Assembly (NCBI GenBank): GCA_029865265.1 | Contig: JAOUHG010000012.1 | Span: forward strand, 30,484-94,483 | DNA: 64,000 nt | DNA from: Candidatus Krumholzibacteriia bacterium | GTDB lineage: Bacteria; Krumholzibacteriota; Krumholzibacteriia; WVZY01; JAKEHA01 | Direction of reading: 5' to 3' | Shown: positions 28,858 to 37,626 of the stretch, piece by piece | Numbering within the stretch: the first letter of the stretch is position 1 | Layout of the letters: each line of letters opens with the position of its first letter | Translations under genes and position numbers: made by a program | Notes under the pieces: generated by a model | The model's input: only the letters and a program-made list of their open reading frames with translations | The model's database searches: none | What the model was told of the DNA's origin: nothing

Positions 28858-31457
28858 GCGACACCACCACGCCGCTGATGTCCCAGTACCGCGACATCAA
28901 GCGAAGCCACAGCGACTGCATACTCCTGTTCCGCGTGGGCGACTTCTACGAGACGTTCTACGAGGATGCCGTGGATATCGCCGGTATTCTCAACATCACC
29001 CTGACGACGCGCGACAAGAACAAGCCCAACCCCATCCCCCTGGCGGGGGTTCCGTTTCACGCCGCGGAGACGTACATCACGCGCCTGCTTGCGGCCGGGC
29101 GGAAGGTGGCGGTCTGCGAGCAGGTGGAGGATCCGGCACTGGCCAAGGGACTGGTGCGCCGCGAGGTGGTGGAGGTCCTCACCCCCGGCACCGCGCTCAA
29201 CGCGCAACTGGTGGCCGACGCCGACAACAACTACTGCCTGGGCGTGTTCCCAACCGAAGACGGAATGCGTGCGGTGGCACTGATCGATGTGGGGACGGGT
29301 GAGTGCGCGTGTGGTGAGGCGGACGGCGACGCCTACCTCCACCTCATCCAGGGCAAGCGCATCCGCGAACTGGTGGTGCCCGCGGCGGCGGCGGACGAGT
29401 TGCGCACGTCGCTCGCGCCGCATCTGGGCAATCCGTTCCTGACCGCGCTCTCCGACGATGAATTCGACCTGGCGCCGGCGCGTGCCGCGTTGGCCGCGCA
29501 CTTTGGCGACGGAGCGGAAGCGCTCGTGGGCGCACTCACCGCGGGGGAGGCCGCGGTCACCGGCGCTCTGGTGCGCCATTGCCTGCGCCTGCGCGGCGGG
29601 GTTCTGCCCCAGGTGGTCACGGTGACCCGGCTGGGCGCGGCGCCGTTCCTGTCGCTGGACGAGGAGACCATCGCCAACCTCGAGTTGTTCGAACCGTTGC
29701 GGGGTGGAGTGCAGAGTGCCACCCTGCTGCGCACGCTGGACCGGACCCTCACACCGATGGGGGCGCGGGCGCTGCGCCACTGGATCCAGCGGCCGCTGTG
29801 CGACGTGGCGCGAATCGACGAGCGCCTGGACGCGGTGGCGCGCGTGCACAGCGACGCCGGGATGGCCGAACTGCTGGTGCGCGCGCTCAAGGGGGTGGCC
29901 GACGTGCAGCGCCTTTCGGCGCGCATCGCGTCGCGCAAGGCGATCCCGCGCGAGCTGCACGCGTTGCGCGAATCCCTGGAGAAGATCCCCGGGCTGGCCG
30001 GGGTGGTGGGAACCTGCGGCACCCCGCTGCTGGAATCGGCGGGCACAATGCTGGGTGAGCACGCCGCGTTGTGCGGCGAGATCGAACGGGCCATCGTGGT
30101 GGAGCCCCCCTCGCATCTGCGGGAAGGGGGCGTCATCCGCCGTGGGTTCGACGCCGACCTCGACCGGCTCATCGATGAGAGCGAGTCCGCCAGGAAGTGG
30201 ATTGCCAGCCTGGAGGCGCGCGAGCGCGATCGCAGCGGCATCGCGTCGCTCAAGGTGGGCTACAACAAGGTATTCGGCTATTACATCGAGGTGTCCAACG
30301 CCCACGCGAAGGCGGTCCCCGCGGACTACGTCGGCAAGCAGACCCTCGTCAACGCCCAGCGGTTCTTCACTTCCGAGCTCAAGGAGAAGGAGGATCTTAT
30401 CCTGAGCACGGAGGAGCGGCGTGTGCGCGAAGAGCAGCGCGTGTTCGACGGGCTGTGCGCTTCCATCGCCACACGCGCGGCAGCACTGCAGCGCACCGCG
30501 CAGGCGATGGCCACCATCGACGCCGTCCAGTCGCTGGCCATGACGGCGCGTGCCCACGGTTACCGCCGTCCCATGGTGGACGATTCGCTCGCCCTGGAGA
30601 TCGTGGGCGGGCGCCACCCGGTGCTAGAGCGGGTGGTGTCCGAGGCGTTCGTTCCCAATGACCTCGATCTGGACGTGGAGCGCCGACAATTCGCGCTGAT
30701 CACCGGACCCAACATGTCGGGCAAGAGCACGTTCCTGCGCCAGACGGCGCTTATCGCGCTGATGGCGCAACTGGGCTCGTTCGTCCCCGCGGAGCGCGCG
30801 CGCGTGGGGGTGGTGGACCGCATCTTCACCCGCGTGGGTGCCGCCGACCGGCTGTCGCGGGGCGAGTCAACCTTCCTGGTGGAGATGAACGAAACCGCGG
30901 CCATCCTGCGCCACGTGACCAACCACAGCCTGGTCATCCTGGACGAGATCGGCCGCGGTACGTCGACGTACGACGGCCTCTCCATTGCCTGGGCGGTGAC
31001 CGAACACCTCCTGCAGGGAGGCGTGGCGCGGCCGCGCACGCTCTTCGCCACGCATTTCCACGAACTGACGCAGTTGCGCAGTTCGTACCCGCGCCTCGTC
31101 AACCTGAAGATTGCCATCCGCGAGTGGGAGGGCGGCATCGTGTTCCTGCGCAAGATCGTCCCGGGTACCAGCGACCGCAGCTTCGGCATCCACGCCGCGC
31201 GGGTGGCGGGGCTGCCGCCGTCGGTGATCCGCCGCGCCGAGGAGATCCTGGAGTCGCTGGAGTTGCGCCGCAACCTGGTGGCAAAGGGGTTCGACCTGGC
31301 CGAGTCGCGCGACCAGATGAGTCTCTTCACGCCCCCGGCCGCGGGGCCCGGCGACGGGTCGGAACTCCACGACCGCATCGACGCCTTCGACGTGGACAAC
31401 TCCACCCCCCTCGACGCGCTGCAGTTCATCCGCGATCTGAAGAACCGCCCCCGCTGA
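28854..31457 (+). CDS. mutS: DNA mismatch repair protein MutS
   Basis: Recognises mismatches and recruits MutL. The 867-residue protein has the mismatch-binding domain I with the Phe-x-Glu motif region (LLFRVGDFYETFYEDA), the connector, the lever/clamp (SLKVGYNKVFGYYIEVSNAH), and a C-terminal ABC ATPase with Walker A GPNMSGKSTFLRQ (about residue 617), the signature-like DRLSRGESTFLVEM, Walker B LVILDEIGRGTSTYDG and ATHFHELT. It is a MutS1 type of normal length. The ATG overlaps the preceding stop (ATGA). mutL lies 2.5 kb downstream with one signalling gene between. Confidence 0.97.
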   Translation: MSDTTTPLMSQYRDIKRSHSDCILLFRVGDFYETFYEDAVDIAGILNITLTTRDKNKPNPIPLAGVPFHAAETYITRLLAAGRKVAVCEQVEDPALAKGLVRREVVEVLTPGTALNAQLVADADNNYCLGVFPTEDGMRAVALIDVGTGECACGEADGDAYLHLIQGKRIRELVVPAAAADELRTSLAPHLGNPFLTALSDDEFDLAPARAALAAHFGDGAEALVGALTAGEAAVTGALVRHCLRLRGGVLPQVVTVTRLGAAPFLSLDEETIANLELFEPLRGGVQSATLLRTLDRTLTPMGARALRHWIQRPLCDVARIDERLDAVARVHSDAGMAELLVRALKGVADVQRLSARIASRKAIPRELHALRESLEKIPGLAGVVGTCGTPLLESAGTMLGEHAALCGEIERAIVVEPPSHLREGGVIRRGFDADLDRLIDESESARKWIASLEARERDRSGIASLKVGYNKVFGYYIEVSNAHAKAVPADYVGKQTLVNAQRFFTSELKEKEDLILSTEERRVREEQRVFDGLCASIATRAAALQRTAQAMATIDAVQSLAMTARAHGYRRPMVDDSLALEIVGGRHPVLERVVSEAFVPNDLDLDVERRQFALITGPNMSGKSTFLRQTALIALMAQLGSFVPAERARVGVVDRIFTRVGAADRLSRGESTFLVEMNETAAILRHVTNHSLVILDEIGRGTSTYDGLSIAWAVTEHLLQGGVARPRTLFATHFHELTQLRSSYPRLVNLKIAIREWEGGIVFLRKIVPGTSDRSFGIHAARVAGLPPSVIRRAEEILESLELRRNLVAKGFDLAESRDQMSLFTPPAAGPGDGSELHDRIDAFDVDNSTPLDALQFIRDLKNRPR

Positions 31458-31598
31458 CGCCCCGGCCGTCGGCCGAGGCCGTATCCGCCCTCATTCGACC
31501 GAACCGGAAACCGTGGTCCGCGAATTGCTTACCCGCCTGCGGGTGCTGCGGGCGCGGGCTGCAGCTTTTGCAGTGCCTGCAGTGATCGCTGTAATCAG

Positions 31599-33866
31599 AT
31601 GAAAAAGAAAAAGATACGAGTTGCCATCCTGGGCGGCGGCGAGGCGGACCTCTACGTCATGGGCGAGTTGCACAAGCAACGCGACGTGGAGATCGCATTC
31701 GTCTACGACCGCTACCCGGCGGCCGTGGCGGTAGAGATAGCGGAGATCCTCGGCATTCCCCGCGTGACCAGTCCGGAGGGGATCGCCGATCACCTGCCCG
31801 TGGACCTCGCCATCGCGGGCGAGCCGCGCGATCGATTCGAGCGCGAGATCGAGAAGCTGGGCAAGGCGGAGGTGCTGGATCACAGCGTGGCGCTGTCGCG
31901 CCTGTGCCGGCGCGAAGTGCCCGCCGCCCCGCCCGCGCCACCCGACGATGTTCCCTACACAATCGACGATGCCATCGAGGGCTTCGAGCGCCTGTTCGAC
32001 CGGGCGCGCCTGCTCCGCTTCCTGCTCGATGTGGCGGTCGAAACCACCGCCGCCTCCAACGGGTCCATCATGCTCTACTCGCCGGAGGCGCGCGAGCTGT
32101 TCATCGCCCACGCCACCGGGCTCAGCGAGCGCGTCATCCGCAACACGCGCCAGAAGCTGGGCGAGGGCATCTCGGGATCGGTGGCCGCGGAGCGCAAGGG
32201 CAAGCTGATCCGCCAGGCCGCGGTGGGGCGCTCGTATTCCTCGCAGCTCGATCGCGTCAACATCGGTTCGGCATGTTCGGTGCCGCTCCTGGATGGAGAG
32301 CGCCTGCTCGGCGTGCTGAACGTCTCTTCCATGCCCACCGGCCGCGAGCTCACCATGCCCGACCTGCACACGCTGGAGCGCCTGAGCCGCCGCATCGCGC
32401 GCGTACTCTCCGAGTCCATCCGCCTGCAGGAGCTGCAGGTGCGGGCGGGGGAAATGGAACTGCGCCAGTCGGTGGGGGAACTGGCCGACAAGCCCGGCTC
32501 CACCGCGGAGCGGTTTTCGCTGCTCACGTCGCTGGTGTGCGAAATGACGGGTGCGGAGTCGGTGGAGGTGTTCGTCAGCACCACCGGTGGTGAATGGCTG
32601 GTGCTGGGTGGATCGAGCTACCGGGTGGCAGTGGAACCGGACGTGGTGCGCGTGGGACGGGGTGCACTGTCGCGGGCCTACCTGGAGCGGCGCACCATCA
32701 TCCTCACCGAGCCGGTTGATCCGCAGAGCGAGCAGATTGCCTCGTCCTTTGCATTCGTTCCGCTGGTGATGTCGGAGGTGCTGGGTGTGGCGGTATTCGA
32801 GTTCGCGGAGCGCCACCGCCTGGACGAATTCATGGCCGCCAGGAACTCCATCACACTGGAGCTGTCGCGCTTCATTTCTTCGGAGCGGCGTGAACGCAGG
32901 CTGCGCGCGGAACTCGCGTCGCTGGCCAAGATCTCGGAGGCCGTCCCGGCGGTCATCTCGTGCCGCTCGCTCGAGGAATTGTCGGAAACGCTCGCGCGGG
33001 TGATTGCCGACGCGCTGGGCTGCGAGCGCGTGTCGGTGCGGCTGCGGCCCGGCAAGGATGCGCCGTGGACGCCGTTCCGCTACGACGCGGCGGGAAAACC
33101 GGACACGGCGTGGCCGGCGGAGGACGAGGAGCGTTTTGCGCGCCTCGAGCGCCGTCGCGAGTCGTTCCAGATGGCCTTCGTCGACTTCGGCCCATTGACG
33201 CCCGGCGGCCGCGCCACGCGCTCCATGCTCGCGGTACCCGTGCGCGAGGGCGGGGAACTGGTCGGCGGCATCCTTGCCTACGACAAGCGGCCCGGAACCG
33301 CGGTGGAAGAGACCTCGTTCTCGCCGCATGACGAGTCGGTGGTGGAACAGGCGCTGGCCATGGCGCGGCCGGTGGTGAAAGCGCTGGTGACGCCGGGCAA
33401 GGGCGCGCGGCCTTCATACGACGACGTGCTGGCGGGCAATGCCCATCGCATGGCGCGCATGATCGACGCGGAGACGGCGCGCGCGGACCGCTACCACCTG
33501 CCGTTCTCGTTGCTCTTCATCCGCGTGCCCGCCCTGGAGGGGCTCTTTGCGAGCGACGAGCCGGCTGCCATGCGCGTCGCCGAGGAGATCCAGCGCGGTT
33601 TCCGTACCCGAACGCGCAACAGCGACTTCGGCTGCTGGATCCGGCGCGACGCGTATGCACTGCTCTCCCTGGAAGGCACGCGCCGCATCAAGTTCCTCAT
33701 CTCACGGCTGGTGGCCTACCTGCAGAAGGACGTCGCCGCCGCCGGCATCGCCGGGGAGGCGGTGGAGGTCGCGGTGGGTGTCGCCACCTACCCGGGCTCC
33801 TCGCGTACCGCCGAGGCCCTTCTCGAGGAAGCGGAGCGCGTCTCGCGCGCCAAACCCGCCGAGTAG
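31599..33866 (+). CDS. Multi-GAF signalling protein with Rossmann-like N-terminus and degenerate GGDEF domain
   Basis: A 755-residue soluble protein. Residues ~5-110 look like a Rossmann-type nucleotide-binding domain (VAILGGGEADLYVMGEL). Three GAF-like domains follow: ~130-275 (AVETTAASNGSIMLYSPEA, IGSACSVPLLDGERLLGVL), ~300-430 and ~440-590 (ADALGCERVSVRLRPG). The last ~150 residues fit a GGDEF fold, but the motif position reads RRDAY (R682-Y686, in CWIRRDAYALLSLEG), so cyclase activity is not expected. The C-terminal VGVATYPGSSRTAEALLEEAE is a typical GGDEF end. No transmembrane helix. It lies alone between mutS and mutL and may sense a small ligand; its output is unknown. Confidence 0.75.
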   Translation: MKKKKIRVAILGGGEADLYVMGELHKQRDVEIAFVYDRYPAAVAVEIAEILGIPRVTSPEGIADHLPVDLAIAGEPRDRFEREIEKLGKAEVLDHSVALSRLCRREVPAAPPAPPDDVPYTIDDAIEGFERLFDRARLLRFLLDVAVETTAASNGSIMLYSPEARELFIAHATGLSERVIRNTRQKLGEGISGSVAAERKGKLIRQAAVGRSYSSQLDRVNIGSACSVPLLDGERLLGVLNVSSMPTGRELTMPDLHTLERLSRRIARVLSESIRLQELQVRAGEMELRQSVGELADKPGSTAERFSLLTSLVCEMTGAESVEVFVSTTGGEWLVLGGSSYRVAVEPDVVRVGRGALSRAYLERRTIILTEPVDPQSEQIASSFAFVPLVMSEVLGVAVFEFAERHRLDEFMAARNSITLELSRFISSERRERRLRAELASLAKISEAVPAVISCRSLEELSETLARVIADALGCERVSVRLRPGKDAPWTPFRYDAAGKPDTAWPAEDEERFARLERRRESFQMAFVDFGPLTPGGRATRSMLAVPVREGGELVGGILAYDKRPGTAVEETSFSPHDESVVEQALAMARPVVKALVTPGKGARPSYDDVLAGNAHRMARMIDAETARADRYHLPFSLLFIRVPALEGLFASDEPAAMRVAEEIQRGFRTRTRNSDFGCWIRRDAYALLSLEGTRRIKFLISRLVAYLQKDVAAAGIAGEAVEVAVGVATYPGSSRTAEALLEEAERVSRAKPAE

Positions 33867-33944
33867 CGCCCTGGGCGCTCCCGCCGCCGCCGGCGTCTGC
33901 GCACGGTTATCCCCACAAATCACCGCCGCACCAGGAAGCTTTCG

Positions 33945-33973
33945 TTGCCCGCCCGCGGGGCGCGTGCTAAGGT
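33945..33973 (+). promoter_or_regulatory. Candidate mutL promoter
   Basis: TTGCCC (33945-33950), a 17-bp spacer, TAAGGT (33968-33973); about 30 bp before the mutL ATG. The spacer holds GCCC-GCG-GGGC. The -35 is 4/6 and the -10 is 4/6, so this is only moderate. Confidence 0.4.
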
Positions 33974-34004
33974 CTTCCCCGATAACCCGCAATGAGGACC
34001 GCAA

Positions 34005-35813
34005 ATGCCTGTCATTAGAACACTTCCAGATGACGTCGCGCGCCGCATCGCCGCCGGAGAGGTGGTCGAGCGGCCCGCCTCGGTGGTCAAGGAACTGGTT
34101 GAGAACGCCGTCGACGCGGGCGCGCGCAGCATCACCGTGGTGACGGTCGGGGCGGGCGAGGCGCTGATCGAGGTTCACGACGACGGGGCCGGAATGGGCC
34201 GCGAAGACGTGGAACTCGCGCCGCGCAACTTCTCCACCAGCAAGATCCACGACGTCGACGACCTGCACCGGATCACCACCTACGGCTTCCGCGGCGAGGC
34301 GCTGGCGAGCATCTCGGCGGTGTCGCGCTTCGAACTGACCTCGAGTGACCGGGCGGGCGGGGAAGGTTGGCGCGTGCGGGTGGAGGGCAAGTCGATCGTC
34401 AGCAGCGAGCCGGCCGCCCACGATCGCGGCACCACGGTGCGCGTGCGCGACCTGTTCTTCAATACGCCGGCGCGCAAGCGCTTCCTCAAGTCGACCGTCA
34501 CCGAGCGCAAGCGGATCCTGGAGACCATCCTGTCCTTCGCGTTGATTCTGCCCGAGGTGGAGATGCACTTCGTCGATGACGGGCGCCACGTGCTGGATCT
34601 GCTGCCGGCCCCGAGCTGGCGCGAGCGTGTGGCGGCGGTGGTCGGCGCGGACGTGATGCGGCACATGGTGGACGTGGACGCGCAGTCCGGTCCCATGCGC
34701 GTGACGGGATTCGTGAGCCTGCCCTCGCACACCCGTGGCAACCGTTTCAGTCAGTTTTTCTTCGTCAACAACCGTGCCGTGCGCGAACGCACCCTGGTGC
34801 ACGCGGTGCAGGACGCCAACCGCAACGTGATTCCATACAAACGCTATCCGGTGGCGGTACTTTCCGTGTCGATGCCCGCCGACGAAGTGGATGTGAACGT
34901 GCATCCCAGCAAGCTCGAGGTGCGCGTGCGCAACGAGCGCGTCGTGTTCGGCACGGTGCGCAACGCCATCAAGTCCGCCCTGTCCGCGCGCAGCGAACCC
35001 GCCATGGCGGTGGGCGCGGGCTATTCGCGTGAGGCGGAAGAGGCGGCAGCGGGCGCCCAACCGGCGTGGCCGGCGGGTGCACCGGGCAACGGCACCGGGA
35101 TGGGGCCGGCCGCGGGCGGTGCCAGCATCCGTGACGCCTTCGAGGACTACCTGACCCGCAAGCCTCCGCTGGCCGGCGCGACCGCACCGCTGCCGTTTCC
35201 GACGCAGGCCGCCGGTGCCGACGAGGTGGCGCGCATCGCCCCCACCGACGACGCGCTGTTCTGGCAGTTCAACAACACATTCATCTTCATCCAGGTGCGG
35301 GGCGGTGTGGTGGTGATCGACCAGCACGCGGCGCACGAGCGGATCATCTTCGATCGCGGTATGCGCCTGCTGGAGGATGCCGCCTCGCCCTCGCAGCAGA
35401 TTCTGTTCAGCATTCCCATCGACCTGTCGCTGCGCGAACTGGAGGTGTTTCGCTCCTCGCGCGAGGTATTCCAGAAGCTGGGCTTCACCCTGGAACCGTT
35501 CGGGGGGACGAACATCCTGGTGCGCGGCTACCCGCAGGGGATCCGTAACTGGGCGGATGGTCGTCTGCTGCTGCAGATCTTCGACGATATCCTCGCCGAC
35601 CGCGCACCCGGCAATACCCACACGGAGAAGCTGGTGGCGAGTTATGCCTGCCGCAGTGCCATCAAGGCCGGGCAGCGCATGTCGGTGGAGGAGATGAAGT
35701 TGCTCGCCGACCAGCTGTTCGCCGTCGAGAACCCCTACTCGTGCCCCCACGGGCGCCCCACCATCCATCGCCTCTCGCTCGAAGAGATCGAGAGATGGTT
35801 CCACCGCCGGTAA
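34005..35813 (+). CDS. mutL: DNA mismatch repair protein MutL
   Basis: GHKL ATPase that couples MutS to downstream repair. The 602-residue protein has the N-terminal ATPase motifs (ELVENAVDAGA, DDGAGMGREDV, YGFRGEALASISAV) and a linker with Pro/Ala/Gly-rich sequence. The C-terminal dimer domain carries endonuclease-type motifs: DQHAAHERIIFD (from D439), ACRSAIKAGQRM and CPHGRPT. The last acidic residue of the DQHA(X)2E(X)4E motif is Asp (D450) rather than Glu. These motifs imply a nicking MutL, as in hosts that lack MutH. It overlaps miaA by 19 bp. Confidence 0.95.
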   Translation: MPVIRTLPDDVARRIAAGEVVERPASVVKELVENAVDAGARSITVVTVGAGEALIEVHDDGAGMGREDVELAPRNFSTSKIHDVDDLHRITTYGFRGEALASISAVSRFELTSSDRAGGEGWRVRVEGKSIVSSEPAAHDRGTTVRVRDLFFNTPARKRFLKSTVTERKRILETILSFALILPEVEMHFVDDGRHVLDLLPAPSWRERVAAVVGADVMRHMVDVDAQSGPMRVTGFVSLPSHTRGNRFSQFFFVNNRAVRERTLVHAVQDANRNVIPYKRYPVAVLSVSMPADEVDVNVHPSKLEVRVRNERVVFGTVRNAIKSALSARSEPAMAVGAGYSREAEEAAAGAQPAWPAGAPGNGTGMGPAAGGASIRDAFEDYLTRKPPLAGATAPLPFPTQAAGADEVARIAPTDDALFWQFNNTFIFIQVRGGVVVIDQHAAHERIIFDRGMRLLEDAASPSQQILFSIPIDLSLRELEVFRSSREVFQKLGFTLEPFGGTNILVRGYPQGIRNWADGRLLLQIFDDILADRAPGNTHTEKLVASYACRSAIKAGQRMSVEEMKLLADQLFAVENPYSCPHGRPTIHRLSLEEIERWFHRR

Positions 35814-36769
35814 GCCCACCCGCGGCCGTGCGCTGCGTCGCCGTGATGGGCGCGACCGCCACCGGCAAGAGCGCGCTCGCCATGCAGCTCGCGGCGGAGT
35901 TCCGCGGCGAGATCATCTCCATGGACTCGCGCCAGGTGTACCGCGGTTTCGACATCGGCACCGCGAAGCCCACCCCGGCGGAGCGCGAGCGCATACCTCA
36001 CCACCTCGTCGATACCCTCGAACCGCACCTGGTCTCCAGCGCGGGGCGCCACGCGGACGCGGTGCGCGCGTTGCTGCCGGAGATCGTCGCGCGCGGGCAC
36101 GTGCCGTTTCTGGTGGGGGGGACCGGACTTTATTTCCGCGCACTGTTCCACGGCCTGGGTCCGGTGGCGATTCCGCGCGAGGAGCAACAGCGTATCCGCG
36201 CGGGCTTCGCGGGCCGCGCGACCGAAGACATGTACGCGGAGTTGCAGGCGCGCGACCCCGAGCGTGCCAGCGCGCTTTCCCGCAATGACCGGGTTCGTAT
36301 CGCACGCGCCCTGGAGATCATTGCGTTCACGGGGCGTCCGGCCAGCGAGGCCCTGCGCCAGTCCAACGGGAACCCGGAAGTTGCGGTCTATCTGAAGCTC
36401 GTGCTGACCATGCCGCGCGGCGCCCTTCGCTTTCGCATCGCGGAGAGAACGCACGCGCTGTTTTCGGCCGGTTGGCCGGAGGAGGTGGACCGGCTGATGC
36501 GCGCGGGTGTCGCGCCGGATGCCCCCGCCATGCGGAGTCTGGGTTACGGGGAGCTCGCCGCCGCCATCGTGGCGGGAGCAGACCCGATATCGCGGCTCGA
36601 CGAGGTGATCACCCGCACCCGCCAGTACGCGAAACGCCAGGAGACGTTCTTCCGCCGCGAGCGCGATGCGTTCTGGCTGGACGTGTCCAACGCGGGCGCC
36701 CCGAGCCGTGCGCGGGGCCTGGTTGCCGCGTTCCTGGCGGCGCAGAGCGGCGCGTCCGGGCCTCAATAA
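35795..36769 (+). CDS. miaA: tRNA dimethylallyltransferase
   Basis: Adds a dimethylallyl group to N6 of A37 in tRNAs that read U-initial codons. The 324-residue protein has the P-loop GATATGKSALAMQLA, SMDSRQVYRGFDIGTAKPT, VGGTGLYFRALFHG, and the C-terminal RQYAKRQETFFRRE. The ATG at 35795 is inside the mutL end; a GTG at 35831 would give a shorter N-terminus but is not required. The mutL-miaA pairing is widely conserved. The stop is 5 bp before the -35 of the tRNA-Gly promoter. Confidence 0.95.
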   Translation: MVPPPVSPPAAVRCVAVMGATATGKSALAMQLAAEFRGEIISMDSRQVYRGFDIGTAKPTPAERERIPHHLVDTLEPHLVSSAGRHADAVRALLPEIVARGHVPFLVGGTGLYFRALFHGLGPVAIPREEQQRIRAGFAGRATEDMYAELQARDPERASALSRNDRVRIARALEIIAFTGRPASEALRQSNGNPEVAVYLKLVLTMPRGALRFRIAERTHALFSAGWPEEVDRLMRAGVAPDAPAMRSLGYGELAAAIVAGADPISRLDEVITRTRQYAKRQETFFRRERDAFWLDVSNAGAPSRARGLVAAFLAAQSGASGPQ

Positions 36770-36773
36770 CAAC

Positions 36774-36802
36774 TTGACACTGGTGGCCTAAGGTGTTTAC
36801 AT
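36774..36802 (+). promoter_or_regulatory. tRNA-Gly promoter (sigma70-like)
   Basis: A perfect -35 TTGACA (36774-36779), a 17-bp spacer, and TTACAT (36797-36802, 4/6). Transcription would start near 36809, about 11 nt before the tRNA. No terminator is visible between the tRNA and the following lipoprotein gene. Confidence 0.75.
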
Positions 36803-36819
36803 CCCAATCTGTTAGGGGG

Positions 36820-36895
36820 GCGGGCATAACTCAGTTGGTAGAGTATCAGCTTCCCAAGCTGAAGGTCGCGGGTTCGAGCCCCGTTGCCCGCTCCA
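36820..36895 (+). tRNA. tRNA-Gly (anticodon CCC)
   Basis: A 76-nt cloverleaf with encoded CCA. Acceptor GCGGGCA/TGCCCGC, D-arm ACTC/GAGT with AGTTGGTA loop, anticodon stem TCAGC/GCTGA with loop TTCCCAA (anticodon CCC at 36853-36855), T-arm GCGGG-TTCGAGC-CCCGT (one G-T pair), discriminator T. It decodes GGG. The next ATG is only 14 nt after the CCA. Confidence 0.96.
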
Positions 36896-36909
36896 TTCAT
36901 AAACTCCCC

Positions 36910-37626
36910 ATGAATCCTGGCCACCGCAACTCACCGGTTCGCTGGATCATCGTCCTGGCGGCCGTGGCATTGGCGTGCTCGCCGTCCGCCAGCGTGGACA
37001 AGCGGAGCGACCTGGACCGGGCGGTGGCGCTGTACGTGACCGGCGATTACCGCGGCGCGGTGGACCGCCTGCAGAACATCGCCCGCAGCGCGCCGGACGA
37101 TGCCACCCGGCGCGAGGCGTACACCTACCTGGGGCGTTCGTACATCGCGCTGGGCGACACCCAGGCCGCCATCGACGCGTTTTCGCTCGGGGTGGAGTAC
37201 GGCGACCGGGGGCCGTGCGTGGAGTACCTGGAGGTGCTCAAGCGCTACCAGGAGGGCTCGCCGGAGGGGCTGCACATCCTGGCGACGATCACCCGCGGGG
37301 AACTGGCGGGAGCCGCGGTGCGGGTGCTGGGCGACGGCAGGCCGCTCGACCCGGGCGGGCCCACGCCGATCGAACTGGCGGAGAAGCGGGGCTGGTTTCC
37401 GGCGCTGCCCGACGGCGGGGTGCATGCGGACGCGCCGGTGACGCGCGCCGCGCTGTACGCGTTCGTGGGGCGGGTGCTGGCGGGAGCGGGTCTGCCGGAA
37501 CGCGCCGACCAAGTCATGCCGGGCGGTTACCGGCGGGCGATGAACGATCCCGAGCCCGTATCGGGCAGCGATGCGATGGCGGTGCTGGAGCGCGTGCGCG
37601 CGCTGAAGGAAAAGAATGGCCGATAA
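36910..37626 (+). CDS. Small TPR lipoprotein
   Basis: A 238-residue protein with signal sequence WIIVLAAVALAC|S, a clear lipobox with Cys23. Residues ~30-110 form about two TPR units (LYVTGDYRGAVDRLQNIA, AYTYLGRSYIALGDTQAAIDAF). The rest includes VTRAALYAFVGRVLAGAG, with no family I recognise. There is no Shine-Dalgarno (upstream ATAAACTCCCC) and the gene starts 14 nt after tRNA-Gly, so its mRNA 5' end may be made by tRNA processing. It overlaps the DUF512 gene by 11 bp. Confidence 0.7.
   Translation: MNPGHRNSPVRWIIVLAAVALACSPSASVDKRSDLDRAVALYVTGDYRGAVDRLQNIARSAPDDATRREAYTYLGRSYIALGDTQAAIDAFSLGVEYGDRGPCVEYLEVLKRYQEGSPEGLHILATITRGELAGAAVRVLGDGRPLDPGGPTPIELAEKRGWFPALPDGGVHADAPVTRAALYAFVGRVLAGAGLPERADQVMPGGYRRAMNDPEPVSGSDAMAVLERVRALKEKNGR

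Noticed and set aside
31573..31595. TTTGCA-17-TGTAAT as a promoter for the GAF gene
   Set aside because: The implied start would fall at or after the ATG at 31599, so it cannot serve that gene unless the mRNA is leaderless; not convincing.
33865..33879. AGCGCCC-T-GGGCGCT palindrome over the stop of the GAF protein
   Set aside because: A one-base loop and no T-run, so it is not a rho-independent terminator; kept only as a possible protein site.
33907..33915. TTATCCCCA upstream of mutL, resembling a DnaA box
   Set aside because: Single 8/9 match with no companions or AT-rich unwinding region.
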